Source: Candidatus Dormiibacterota bacterium | GTDB taxonomy: Bacteria; Chloroflexota; Dormibacteria; Aeolococcales; Bog-877 | Length of the DNA: 51,567 bases | NCBI GenBank assembly: GCA_027313505.1 | Contig: DAHVDN010000017.1 | Span: 1-51,567, forward strand | Direction: 5' to 3' | Shown: piece by piece, positions 16,666 through 24,328 of the stretch | Numbering within the stretch: position 1 is the stretch's first letter | How the letters are laid out: each line of letters opens with the position of its first letter | Made by a program: the position numbers and the translations under genes | Notes under the pieces: generated by a model | Told to the model about the DNA's origin: nothing | Seen by the model: only the letters and a program-made list of their open reading frames with translations | Database searches by the model: none

Positions 16666-17977
16666 GTCCGATCTCCTCGCCAAGGCCGCGGTTGATGTAG
16701 GCGGCCCGGCCTCGGGAGAAGGTCGCCAGAATCTGGCCTGGGAGTTCCCGGCGCCAGAACGGGGTGTTGGCCCCCACTGAGAGCCAGTTGGTGGTGGCGG
16801 GGGACCAGCTGGCGGCCGGGTCGAACCAGGTGAGGTGGGCAGGGCGTCCCTCAACCAATCCCGGCTCTGGCAGGGTGGCCCCCGGCCGGCGCATGACCCG
16901 ACGGGGCCCGACGGTCAGCGCCTCGATCAGCCGGGGCAGGTGGGCCGACGCCGCTTGGTCGGTGAGCAGCACCGAGAGCACGCACTGAATTCCGCTGAAG
17001 CCCGGTGCCCGCTTCTGCAGTGGATCCGAGGGCACCTCGTGGGGCGCGTGGTCGCTGGCCACCGCGTCGATGGTGCCGTCGAGTAGCGCCTCCCACAGCG
17101 CCACCCGGTCCGCCCTGGTGCGCAGAGGGGGATTGCAGGTGAGAGGTCGGTCATCCTGATCCGGATCTCTCAGGAAGCCGTCGAGGGTTAGGTGGTGGGG
17201 AGTGACCTCTGCGGTCACCGCGAGGCCCTCCTGCTTCGCGCCGCGCACCAAAGCCACAGAGGATGCGGTGGTCAGATGCTGGATGTGGAGGCTCTTGGAC
17301 GCCGTCTCCCGCACCGCACGAAGGATGCTGGCGACCGCAGCCTCCTCCGCCTCTGCGGGCCTGAGACTCCAGGCGGTCGGATCGCTGCCGGCCCACTCGT
17401 TGGCCATCGCCAGCACCCGTTCGTCCTCCGGGTGAACCGCCAGGGGGATCTCCAGAGAGTCCGCTCGCACCAGAAGCTCGGACAGGGTAGTTTGGTCCAT
17501 GGCGTTGCGACCGTCGTCCGAGATCCCGGCGGCCCCCGCGGCCACCAGCGCCTCAACCTCGACCGGCTCCTGACCCCGCAGCCCGGCGGTGCAGGCCGCA
17601 AATTGAAGGATCGGAACCCGCCCCCAGCTGCGATTCTTGGCCACGACCTGCAGCAGCCGGGGGACGCTGTCCACAGGCGGTTGCAGGTTGGCCATCGCCG
17701 AGATGGCGCCGAAGCCGCCGGCCGCTGCCGCCGCGGTGGCGTTGGCGACCCTCTCCTTCCAGGGCTGGCCGGGTTCGCGGAGGTGGCAGTGCACGTCAAG
17801 GAATGCTGGGGTCACCACCGTCCCCGCTCGCTCCACGACGGCCGCACCGGCGCTTGGCCTGAGTGAGCTGCCGATTCCCGCCACCACACCATCGCTGAGA
17901 AGCAGATCGCAGCTGGCAAGGTCGAGCCCCAAGGAGGGGTCGATCAGGCGCACGCCTCTGAGCAGCAGGTCCCTCAT
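16658..17977 (-). CDS. pyrC: Dihydroorotase (class I)
   Basis: A zinc amidohydrolase that cyclises carbamoyl-aspartate to dihydroorotate. Metal and substrate motifs are present: DVHCHLREPGQPWKE (HxH plus the substrate Arg), GISDDGRN, AVHPED (the usual AHCED, metal His retained), LHIQHLTTASS, VTAEVTPHHLTLD, NPPLRT and ASDHAPH with the catalytic Asp. It is therefore the catalytic class I enzyme and not the inactive ATCase-associated pDHO. Length 439 is normal. The ATG start overlaps the pyrR stop (ATGA), and its own stop lies 8 bases inside carAB. The normal MPN phrase is replaced by MANLQPPVDS, a small deviation. Confidence 0.95.
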   Translation of the reverse strand: MRDLLLRGVRLIDPSLGLDLASCDLLLSDGVVAGIGSSLRPSAGAAVVERAGTVVTPAFLDVHCHLREPGQPWKERVANATAAAAAGGFGAISAMANLQPPVDSVPRLLQVVAKNRSWGRVPILQFAACTAGLRGQEPVEVEALVAAGAAGISDDGRNAMDQTTLSELLVRADSLEIPLAVHPEDERVLAMANEWAGSDPTAWSLRPAEAEEAAVASILRAVRETASKSLHIQHLTTASSVALVRGAKQEGLAVTAEVTPHHLTLDGFLRDPDQDDRPLTCNPPLRTRADRVALWEALLDGTIDAVASDHAPHEVPSDPLQKRAPGFSGIQCVLSVLLTDQAASAHLPRLIEALTVGPRRVMRRPGATLPEPGLVEGRPAHLTWFDPAASWSPATTNWLSVGANTPFWRRELPGQILATFSRGRAAYINRGLGEEIGLE

Positions 17978-18558
17978 TTCCCCGGGAACCCTCCCTGATT
18001 CTCAACGAGGATCGAATCCTCCCCATCGCACGCCCGAAGCCGCACCCGGACCACCTGGTCCTTGGAGGTCGGCAGGTTCTTGCCCACATAGGTCGCACGC
18101 AAAGGCAGCTCCCGGTGTCCGCGGTCAACCAGGACCAGCAGCTCCACGGACCGCGGTCTTCCAAGATCGGCCAGGGCAACCAGCGCAGCCCGGGCGGTGC
18201 GTCCGTGGTACAGCACGTCGTCCACCAGGACCAGGGTTCTGTCCTCCACCTGCTGGCGAGTCGCCGCGGGCAGAGTCATCTGCCGGAGTGTGGCAGAGGC
18301 CTTACGCGGAAGGTCGTCGCGGTAGGGCCCGACATCCAGGCTCGCCGACTGCCAGCTTGCGTCGCCGTGCTCCTCCAGCAATTCCTGAAGCCGCTCTGCG
18401 ATGTGAACACCCCTTGTGACAATTCCGCAGAGGGTCACCCCGTCGCCTTGGGGGTGACGTTCCTGCAGCTCCCGAGAGAGCCGCCACAGAACTCGCTGGA
18501 CCTCCTTCGAGTCCGCAACAATCACGGGCTGGGAAGTCGCTTTTGACTGCGGGATCAC
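17974..18558 (-). CDS. pyrR: Pyrimidine operon regulator / uracil phosphoribosyltransferase
   Basis: An RNA-binding regulator of pyr mRNA that is a type I phosphoribosyltransferase by fold. Motifs: CGIVTRGVHIAERL, the flexible-loop region PYRDDL, the PRPP loop LVLVDDVLYHGRTARAAL (the usual T in DVLYTGRT is H here), LGRPRSVELLVLVDRGHREL and YVGKNLPTS. The family represses pyr genes when UMP/UTP is high by binding a conserved loop in the mRNA, and a matching loop lies in this operon's leader at 19575-19588. It is the second gene here, whereas in Bacillus and mycobacteria pyrR comes first. The GTG start overlaps the pyrB stop by 4 bases. The start could be slightly further in (the first 10 residues are not conserved). 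Confidence 0.95.
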   Translation of the reverse strand: MIPQSKATSQPVIVADSKEVQRVLWRLSRELQERHPQGDGVTLCGIVTRGVHIAERLQELLEEHGDASWQSASLDVGPYRDDLPRKASATLRQMTLPAATRQQVEDRTLVLVDDVLYHGRTARAALVALADLGRPRSVELLVLVDRGHRELPLRATYVGKNLPTSKDQVVRVRLRACDGEDSILVENQGGFPGK

Positions 18559-19505
18559 CTGCCCAGCACCGTGCTCAGCAGCGCCATGCGCACCGGAACC
18601 CCATTGCGTGCCTGTCGAAAGTAGGCAGCCCGGGGGTCGTCGTCGACTGCTGGGTCTATCTCTCCAACCCGGGGCAGAGGGTGCATGACGATCGCGCTGG
18701 CTGGGAGCCCACGCATGGTCTCCTCAGTGATCCGAAAGCGGCTGAGCTCCGCCTCGTCCGCCGTCCACGGCTCGACCATCCGCTCGGTCTGGATCCTGGT
18801 CTGGTAGACCACGTCGGCATTCTCCACTGCGGCCAAAAGATCGGTGGTCTCCTCGACCTCAGCTCCTCCCGCCAGCAGCTGAGCAACCAGGTTCGGGCTC
18901 ATGCGGAGACGGTCCGGGGCAACCAGCGTCGCGTGTAGCCCGGGGTACATCGAGAGCAGTTGGCTCAAGGAGTGAACCGTCCTTCCGTTGGCAAGGTCAC
19001 CCACGAGCACCAACCGGATGTGGTCCAACCGGCCCACCTCGGTCGCGATGGTGTAAAGGTCAAGAAGTGCCTGAGTGGGGTGTTCGCCGGGGCCATCGCC
19101 AGCGTTGATCACCGGGACCGGCGAAATCGCCGCCGCCCGCTTTGCTGCGCCCTCCTCTGGGTGCCTCAGCACTATGCAGTCGGCGTATCCACCAACAATC
19201 CGGATGCTGTCCTCCAGAGTTTCTCCCTTGATCGCGGAGGAGAAGTCCCGAGCGTTCTCGGTGCTCACCACCTGACCACCCAGTCGCAGCATCGCTGACT
19301 CGAAGCTGAGCCGGGTCCGGGTGCTGGGCTCATAGAAGAGCGTCGCCATGATCCTGCCCTCGAGCTCTCTCCTGGGTGGTCCGGGAAGTTGTGCCTGCAG
19401 CTCCTGCGCTCTGGCGAAAAGCGCGGAGACCAGCTCTCTGGTGAACTGTTTCGCCGCGACCACATGGTGCAATGGGGCCCCAGTCTGCGACCGCTGCTCT
19501 GTCAT
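18555..19505 (-). CDS. pyrB: Aspartate carbamoyltransferase catalytic subunit
   Basis: Condenses carbamoyl phosphate with aspartate. Signature motifs: FYEPSTRTRLSFESA, VLRHPEEGAA, NAGDGPGEHPTQALLDLY, VLVGDLANGRTVHSL, the YQTRIQTERM aspartate region and VMHPLPRVGEIDP. Length is about 316. ATG 19505 is chosen: it is preceded by GGGAGG only 3 bases away and overlaps the stop of a short leader ORF as ATGA. An in-frame TTG at 19538 has no ribosome site. No pyrI regulatory gene is nearby. First gene of a tightly packed operon pyrB-R-C-carAB-K-D that encodes every step from glutamine to orotate; pyrE and pyrF are not in the window. Confidence 0.95.
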   Translation of the reverse strand: MTEQRSQTGAPLHHVVAAKQFTRELVSALFARAQELQAQLPGPPRRELEGRIMATLFYEPSTRTRLSFESAMLRLGGQVVSTENARDFSSAIKGETLEDSIRIVGGYADCIVLRHPEEGAAKRAAAISPVPVINAGDGPGEHPTQALLDLYTIATEVGRLDHIRLVLVGDLANGRTVHSLSQLLSMYPGLHATLVAPDRLRMSPNLVAQLLAGGAEVEETTDLLAAVENADVVYQTRIQTERMVEPWTADEAELSRFRITEETMRGLPASAIVMHPLPRVGEIDPAVDDDPRAAYFRQARNGVPVRMALLSTVLGR

Positions 19506-19558
19506 CTGCCTCCCGACTTGGGTACAAGCAGGCCGCAAGGCGATCCGGGCAGCGCCAC
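19502..19558 (-). CDS. Putative 18-residue leader ORF coupled to pyrB
   Basis: A short frame begins at GTG with AAGGAG placed 7 bases upstream. It runs 18 codons (MALPGSPCGLLVPKSGGR) and stops at a TGA sharing bases with the pyrB ATG (ATGA). The pyrB ribosome site lies only 3 bases from its ATG, which is short, so efficient pyrB translation may depend on ribosomes arriving from this ORF. The PyrR-binding loop sits immediately upstream of the AAGGAG. The arrangement is seen in the sequence; the coupling role is inferred. It could be a chance frame. Confidence 0.45.
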   Translation of the reverse strand: MALPGSPCGLLVPKSGGR

Positions 19559-19574
19559 CGCCCAGCTCCTTGTC

Positions 19575-19588
19575 GGCCTCGCCGGACC
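19575..19588 (-). promoter_or_regulatory. PyrR-binding loop in the pyr leader
   Basis: On the minus strand the leader reads GGTCCGGCGAGGCC. Its core TCCGGCGAGG fits the PyrR anti-antiterminator loop consensus UCCNGNGAGG exactly, and the flanking GG and CC can pair to close the loop. It lies roughly 15 bases after the predicted transcription start and 3 bases before the AAGGAG of the leader ORF. No clear terminator follows, so translational repression as described for mycobacteria is more likely than attenuation (inference). Confidence 0.65.
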
Positions 19589-19611
19589 GTCTTGAAGGAT
19601 GCGCTGACAGG

Positions 19612-19617
19612 ATTATA
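19612..19617 (-). promoter_or_regulatory. -10 box of the pyr operon promoter
   Basis: A perfect TATAAT on the minus strand. A weak -35 (TTCGCC) lies 16 bases further upstream. Transcription would begin near 19605 and give a leader of about 100 bases before pyrB. Confidence 0.6.
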
Positions 19618-19682
19618 GACCGCAGTAAACGTTGGCGAATGCGCCCGATCCCAAAAGTCGGCGACCGGCCGGTAGGCTGCGC

Positions 19683-19688
19683 TACCCT
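19683..19688 (+). promoter_or_regulatory. Leaderless -10 box for the peptidase E-like gene
   Basis: TACCCT followed by six bases and then the ATG at 19695. With this spacing the transcript would begin at or next to the start codon, and no ribosome site is present. Confidence 0.5.
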
Positions 19689-19694
19689 GCGTGG

Positions 19695-20420
19695 ATGTCA
19701 GCCGATGGACGCTCCCAGATCCTGGCTATTGGAGGGTTTCAGCCCAGGTCCCGGGCCCACTCGCTCCCTGGCCTGCTCCGATACGCCCTGGATTTGACCG
19801 GCAGGCCCAACCCCAGGGTCTGCCTGGTCCCGACAGCCCATGAGAACGACCTCAGCCCGGTGCTCATGGCATATCAGGAGCTTTCGGCAATCGGAGCTCG
19901 TCCCAGTCACCTGTCGCTCTTCCCGCAACCGAACGTCGCCGAGCCGGCCGACCTCCTGCTCGACCAGGACCTGATCTTTGTGGGTGGAGGGAGCGTGGCC
20001 AACATGCTGGCCGTCTGGCGAGTCCACGGTCTGCTGGAACCGCTTACGAGAGCGTGGAAAGCGGGTACTGTGCTGGCGGGAGTGAGCGCCGGCGCCATCT
20101 GCTGGTTCGAATCGGGAACCACAGATTCATTCGGCAGCGAGCTGCGGCCCTTCAAGGAGGGGGTTGGAATCCTGCCCGGAAGCTACTGTCCCCACTATCT
20201 GCTGGAGCCCACTCGCCGGCCGACCTTCCAGCGCTTGGTGGCCTCCGGCGACCTTCCGCCCGGCGTGGCCTGTGATGACGGCGCTGCCGCCCATTATGTG
20301 GGGACGGAACTGACCGAAATTGTTGCCGAGACCCCGGGCGCCACCGGGTATCTGGTCACACCCGATGGAGCTGGAGGATTCCTTGAGGCTCCCCTTCCAG
20401 CGCGGCTGCTCGTCAGCTGA
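19695..20420 (+). CDS. Peptidase E-like protein (family S51)
   Basis: An alpha/beta hydrolase-like class I glutamine amidotransferase-fold Ser peptidase. It shows ILAIGGF at the N-terminus, IFVGGGSVANMLAVWR (family GGGNTxxML) and the nucleophile elbow GVSAGAICWF with the Ser. DDGAAAHYVG near the end corresponds to the family's DG-x-A segment. Characterised relatives cleave N-terminal Asp dipeptides (PepE) or cyanophycin; the substrate here is not determined. Length 241 is usual. ATG 19695 is chosen over the longer in-frame ATG at 19632 because a -10 box sits 6 bases before it. It is divergent from the pyr operon, and its 5' end is about 80 bases from the pyr promoter. Confidence 0.85.
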   Translation: MSADGRSQILAIGGFQPRSRAHSLPGLLRYALDLTGRPNPRVCLVPTAHENDLSPVLMAYQELSAIGARPSHLSLFPQPNVAEPADLLLDQDLIFVGGGSVANMLAVWRVHGLLEPLTRAWKAGTVLAGVSAGAICWFESGTTDSFGSELRPFKEGVGILPGSYCPHYLLEPTRRPTFQRLVASGDLPPGVACDDGAAAHYVGTELTEIVAETPGATGYLVTPDGAGGFLEAPLPARLLVS

Positions 20421-20517
20421 AGGTTGAGCTAAAACTGTCGCCGGTTTGGGGCGGTCCTCCCGGCTGACCATCGCCCGCCGGGCGCTGCGACTTTCGCCCA
20501 CGCCCCGGGGCAGCAGC

Positions 20518-20523
20518 TACTCT
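20518..20523 (+). promoter_or_regulatory. -10-like box upstream of the oxidoreductase/prenyltransferase fusion
   Basis: TACTCT lies 55 bases before the ATG at 20578. Transcription from here would leave a leader containing GAGGAGAGG, a strong ribosome site 6-9 bases before the start. No clear -35 was found. Confidence 0.35.
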
Positions 20524-20577
20524 TGACCAAGGAGTTGCCGATGGACGGTCCATCGGGCCGCTGAGGAGAGGATCCCG

Positions 20578-22560
20578 ATGTCACTTTCGGTGCGACAGGT
20601 GGGGCTGGGACTGGCGGCGCGCGGGGAGCTAAAGGAGGCGGTCGCCTACGGCCAGCTCGCTGCAGACTCCGGGCTGGACTCGGTGTGGTTTCACGAAAGC
20701 TACTTCGAGAGGGACGCCGTCACCTACTCAGCGGTGGTCGCGTCCCGGGTGCCGGAGATCCGGATCGGGCTGGGGGCGCTGAATCCCAATACCAGACACC
20801 CGGTGTTGACGGCGATGACCCTGAGCGCTCTGGACGACATGGCGCCTGGCCGACTCACCCTGGCCTTGGGAACGGCGCTGCCGCTTCGTTTGGCCCAGAT
20901 GGGCATCCCGTACAACCCCGATCTGGCAATCGAGAAGGTGGAGCAGGCGATGGACCAGTTGCGCCAGCTTTGGAGGGGGGAGAGGCTACCGACCGCCGAA
21001 GGCCTTCCCGACCTCGAGCCGATGTTTCCTCCACTCCATCCGGTTCCCATCTGGGTCGCCGGCTACCGGCGCGCCTTTCATGAGTTGGCCGGTCGTCGGG
21101 CCGACGGATTCCTGGCTCGCCCGGCGGAGTCTCTGGCGGCCCTTCGCATCGGAGTCCGCAGAATCGAGGCGGCGAGGATCAAGGCGGGCCGGCCCGAGGG
21201 CGCAGTGGAGGTCGGCGGCTACCTGCTGGCGCTGGCCGACCGCAGCCGTCGCGCCGCTCTGGACCGGGCCAAGCGGGAGCCGTTCGTGATCTACATGCTT
21301 TCGGTGCAGTCGGATCTGGCCCTGCAACAGGCGGGGTTCGACCCGGAGATCCGCCACCCGATCTTCGCTGCCTGGCGTAGAGAGGATTACCACGGGGCGG
21401 CCTCCCTGATCCCCGACGAGCTGGTGGATGCCTTCCTCCTCTGCGGGACGGTTGATGAGATCGCTTCGGGGGCGGAGCGCTTTCGCCAGGCGGGGATGAC
21501 GCTGCCCATCCTCCAGCCCGTGCTCCAGGATGAGGATCAGGTCGCGGCTGTGGTGAGGGCTGCGGTTCTGTACAGCTCGGCGCGAGTCGCGGTGGACCCT
21601 ACCAACTCCACCCTTCCCGCGAGGCTGGCCAGTGAGTCGGGGATTGGGATCCTGCGCCGTGCCCGCGGCCTGCTGGAGATAACCCGTCCGTTCAGCCTCA
21701 CCGCCGCCGCCATCCCAGTGGGGGCGGCCGGAGCGCTGGCGCTGGCCCACAACGCGATGTCCTGGCCGCTTTTCCTGGCAGCTTTCTTTGGGGGCATCCT
21801 GCTCCAGGTGGGGACCAACGTCACCAACGAGATCTACGACGTTCGCAAGGGGGTCGACTCCATCACCTCACCCAGGGCCAGCCTGGCTCTGGTCACCGGT
21901 CGGGTTCACGAGCGGGCCGCTTTCTGGCTTGCCGGGACCGCGTTCGCCGCCGCGACCGCCATCGGTCTCGGGTTGATCGCGGTGCGCGGCTGGGAGCTCC
22001 TCGTACTCGGCCTGCTGGGTCTTTTGGGGGGCTGGGGCTACACCGCGCCGCCACTTCAGTACAAGTACCGGGCGGTTGGCCTGCCCCTGGTGTTCCTCCT
22101 CATGGGCCCGCTGATGGTCCTAGGTGGATACTTCGCGATCACCGGGAGATGGTCGCTCACGGCCGGGGTGGTCAGCATCCCCATCGGCCTGCTGGTCACC
22201 GCGATCCTCCACGGCAACGAGTGGCGCGATATCGGCGAGGACGCCAGAGCAGGAATCAGCACCGTCTCGATAATGGCCGGCAGGCGGGCCGCTCATGCGC
22301 TGTACGTGCTGCTCTTGGTCGGCGCCTACATCGCCCTGGCGCTGGGGGTCGCGGTGGGCGAGATTCCCCAGCTCGGACTGTTCGCAATCCTCTCCCTGCC
22401 CCTTTTCGTCAGGGCACTTCGCGCCTCCGAGCTGGGGGCTGCCGGCCAACAGCGGGCGATCGCCATGATCGACCTGGAGACCGCGCAGCTGCACATGACC
22501 TTCGGGGCGCTGCTGGTCGCGGGGCTGGCGTTGACTGCCATCTGGAAACCGGGAGCATAG
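20578..22560 (+). CDS. F420-type luciferase-like oxidoreductase fused to UbiA/MenA-like prenyltransferase
   Basis: One uninterrupted 660-residue frame. Residues 1 to about 330 are an LLM-class (bacterial luciferase-like) TIM barrel: LAADSGLDSVWFHESYF, IRIGLGALNPNTRHP, GRLTLALGTALPLR and PIWVAGYRRAFHELAGRRAD. This group commonly uses coenzyme F420. Residues about 350-660 are an integral-membrane UbiA-family prenyltransferase with two Asp-rich motifs, NEIYDVRKGVDS and NEWRDIGEDARAG. The second motif and the following TVSIMAGRRAAH resemble MenA. Between the motifs are multiple hydrophobic helices. The barrel would lie in the cytoplasm and be tethered to the membrane enzyme. A joint role in quinone or other isoprenoid-aromatic synthesis is inferred. 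A good ribosome site (GAGGAGAGG) precedes the ATG. The CPBP protease gene starts 4 bases after the stop. Confidence 0.88.
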   Translation: MSLSVRQVGLGLAARGELKEAVAYGQLAADSGLDSVWFHESYFERDAVTYSAVVASRVPEIRIGLGALNPNTRHPVLTAMTLSALDDMAPGRLTLALGTALPLRLAQMGIPYNPDLAIEKVEQAMDQLRQLWRGERLPTAEGLPDLEPMFPPLHPVPIWVAGYRRAFHELAGRRADGFLARPAESLAALRIGVRRIEAARIKAGRPEGAVEVGGYLLALADRSRRAALDRAKREPFVIYMLSVQSDLALQQAGFDPEIRHPIFAAWRREDYHGAASLIPDELVDAFLLCGTVDEIASGAERFRQAGMTLPILQPVLQDEDQVAAVVRAAVLYSSARVAVDPTNSTLPARLASESGIGILRRARGLLEITRPFSLTAAAIPVGAAGALALAHNAMSWPLFLAAFFGGILLQVGTNVTNEIYDVRKGVDSITSPRASLALVTGRVHERAAFWLAGTAFAAATAIGLGLIAVRGWELLVLGLLGLLGGWGYTAPPLQYKYRAVGLPLVFLLMGPLMVLGGYFAITGRWSLTAGVVSIPIGLLVTAILHGNEWRDIGEDARAGISTVSIMAGRRAAHALYVLLLVGAYIALALGVAVGEIPQLGLFAILSLPLFVRALRASELGAAGQQRAIAMIDLETAQLHMTFGALLVAGLALTAIWKPGA

Positions 22561-22564
22561 GACG

Positions 22565-23209
22565 ATGAGAAATCCCAGAAGGGCGGCCTCTCCTGCCTCA
22601 GCGATTGCGGGGATCGGTCTGGTGGCCGCCTACCTCGCCTTCGCCGCCACCTTTCGCGGACCGAGGCCGCGGTTCTGGCAGCGCATGACCAGGACTGGAC
22701 TCATGCTCGGTGGCCTGGCCCTGGCCGGCGATGCCGACCTGCGCCGGGAACGCCCTCGGCTGACTCACCTGGTCGCCGGGGCAGCGATCGCGGCCGGACT
22801 GTACGGGGTCTTCCAGATTGGCGATCGCGCGGCGCGTCGGGTGATGCCCCACGGCTCGAGGGAGATCGGAGACATCTATCAGCTGCGCAAGCTGCGCCCT
22901 CGCAGCGAGCTTGCGCTCAGGCTGGGCCTCATCGTGGCTCCCGCTGAGGAGCTCTTCTGGCGAGGGTTGCTGCAACGGACCCTGAGCCGTCGTTTCGGGC
23001 GCGGCCGTGGAGCGGTCGCCGCCACCGCTCTCTATGGGGGAGCTCATCTCTGCACCGGCAACGCGACCCTGGTGGGAGCGGCGACCATGGCCGGTGCCGG
23101 CTGGTCCGGGTTGGCCGCCGCGGGAGTCCCCATGCCAGCCCTTATCGCCAGCCACATGATCTGGGACATCTGGATCTTCCTGGTGCAGCCGACGGAGCGC
23201 CCGGGCTGA
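22565..23209 (+). CDS. CPBP (CAAX protease/bacteriocin-processing) family membrane protease
   Basis: A 214-residue membrane protein with the three Abi/CPBP motifs: the EExxxR-type APAEELFWRGLLQRTL (about residue 120), the hydrophobic YGGAHL motif with His, and the C-terminal SHMIWDIWIF. The glutamates and histidines form the intramembrane metalloprotease active site in Rce1-like proteins. About five to six hydrophobic stretches are seen. In bacteria such proteins process peptides or act in bacteriocin self-immunity, and most are uncharacterised. The gene lies 4 bases after the F420 oxidoreductase/prenyltransferase fusion. In eukaryotes CAAX proteases act on prenylated proteins, which makes the link to a prenyltransferase-fold neighbour suggestive but unproven. 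It ends 10 bases from the convergent DnaJ gene. Confidence 0.85.
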   Translation: MRNPRRAASPASAIAGIGLVAAYLAFAATFRGPRPRFWQRMTRTGLMLGGLALAGDADLRRERPRLTHLVAGAAIAAGLYGVFQIGDRAARRVMPHGSREIGDIYQLRKLRPRSELALRLGLIVAPAEELFWRGLLQRTLSRRFGRGRGAVAATALYGGAHLCTGNATLVGAATMAGAGWSGLAAAGVPMPALIASHMIWDIWIFLVQPTERPG

Positions 23210-23219
23210 CGGCGACGGA

Positions 23220-24284
23220 TCAGCTCGTCGCGCCGTCAGCCTTGGCCAGCTCGGAATAGGCCTTCCTCTCAGCTTCCCCGATCGCTGCGGCAGTTGTCAC
23301 CCGCACCCTCAGGAACAGGTCACCCGGCTTCCCACCGTCCTTCAGCGCCGGAATGCCCTTGCCTTGAACGCGCAGCGAACGACCGGAGGGGCATGAGGCG
23401 GGAACGGTCACCTCCAGCTTGCCCATTGGCCCCCTGGTCGCCACGGTTCCTCCAAGGGCGGCGCGATAGTCACGGACCGGCAGCTCCAGGTAGACGTCAC
23501 GCCCTCTGACCTCCGTTCCCGTATCGAGGCGCAGGTGGACCCTCAGATAGAGGTCACCCCGAGGCCCGCTGTTGGGCCCCGCCGCCCCCTCTCCGGACAC
23601 CCGGATCCTGGAACCCTCGGTCACCCCCTTGGGCACGGTCACTCGCAGGCTGCGCTGCCGGGACTGGCGCCCGCTGCCGTTGCAAGTTGGGCAGGTCTTG
23701 AGCTCCACCTTGACCGCGGTCCCCCCACCTTGACTTTGGTCCTGGACCATCCCCGTGCCGTGGCAGGTGGCGCAGCTCTCGGAGGTCGACACCTGGAGGT
23801 TGCGATCACTCCCGGCGCTCGCCTCCTCTAGGGTGACCTCCACCTGGTACTCGCTGTCCTGCCCCTTTCTGGGTGCGTGCTGCTCCCTGCGCAACCGCTC
23901 CAGCTCTATGTCGATGAGGGGGTCCTGGGAGTTCCCTCCCCGGTTCCCGAAGAAGGTCTCGAAGAAGTCGCTGAAGCCGGAGAAGTGGGGACCGCCAGGG
24001 TGGGCGGTCGAGGACTGTTGCGGCTGCGGTTGGCGGGGCCGCTGGGATTGGGCCCGCTCCATCTGCTCCCAGTCCGACCCCAGGGTGTCGTACTTGGCCC
24101 GTTTCTCCGGATCCTTGAGCACCTCGTAGGCTTCATTGACCCGCTTGAAGCGCTCGGTGGCCTTGGGGTCCTTGTTCACGTCGGGGTGGAGCTCCCGGGC
24201 TAGCTTGCGATAGCTGGCGCGGATCTCCTTATCCGTGGCGCTGCGCGCCACTCCCAGAGTGGTGTAGTAATCCCGGAACTCCAC
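23220..24284 (-). CDS. DnaJ-like co-chaperone with a reduced zinc-finger domain
   Basis: An Hsp70 co-chaperone. The J-domain (residues 3-70) has DYYTTLGVARSATDKEI and the HPD motif in ARELHPDVNKD. A Gly/Gln/Phe linker follows (HFSGFSDFFETFFGNRGG). The zinc-finger region has only two CxxCxGxG repeats, CATCHGTG and CPTCNGSG, not the four in canonical DnaJ, so at most one zinc site forms. The C-terminal substrate-binding domains hold RVTVPKGVTEGSRIRVSGEG and GDLYLRVHLR. No grpE or dnaK is adjacent. GTG 24284 is the start: GGAGGT abuts it directly, too close for a ribosome site, whereas TACCTT six bases upstream suggests a leaderless transcript. Confidence 0.9.
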   Translation of the reverse strand: MEFRDYYTTLGVARSATDKEIRASYRKLARELHPDVNKDPKATERFKRVNEAYEVLKDPEKRAKYDTLGSDWEQMERAQSQRPRQPQPQQSSTAHPGGPHFSGFSDFFETFFGNRGGNSQDPLIDIELERLRREQHAPRKGQDSEYQVEVTLEEASAGSDRNLQVSTSESCATCHGTGMVQDQSQGGGTAVKVELKTCPTCNGSGRQSRQRSLRVTVPKGVTEGSRIRVSGEGAAGPNSGPRGDLYLRVHLRLDTGTEVRGRDVYLELPVRDYRAALGGTVATRGPMGKLEVTVPASCPSGRSLRVQGKGIPALKDGGKPGDLFLRVRVTTAAAIGEAERKAYSELAKADGATS

Positions 24285-24290
24285 ACCTCC

Positions 24291-24296
24291 AAGGTA
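24291..24296 (-). promoter_or_regulatory. Leaderless -10 box for the dnaJ-like gene
   Basis: On the minus strand TACCTT is followed by exactly six bases (GGAGGT) and the GTG start at 24284. Confidence 0.5.
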
Positions 24297-24328
24297 CCGC
24301 CTCAGGGGTGTCGCGAAACGGAGTCCGG

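Noticed and set aside
16666-16854. Extension of the carAB frame upstream of the TTG start
   Set aside because: It lies inside pyrC, has no resemblance to CarA, and the TTG has a well-placed ribosome site.
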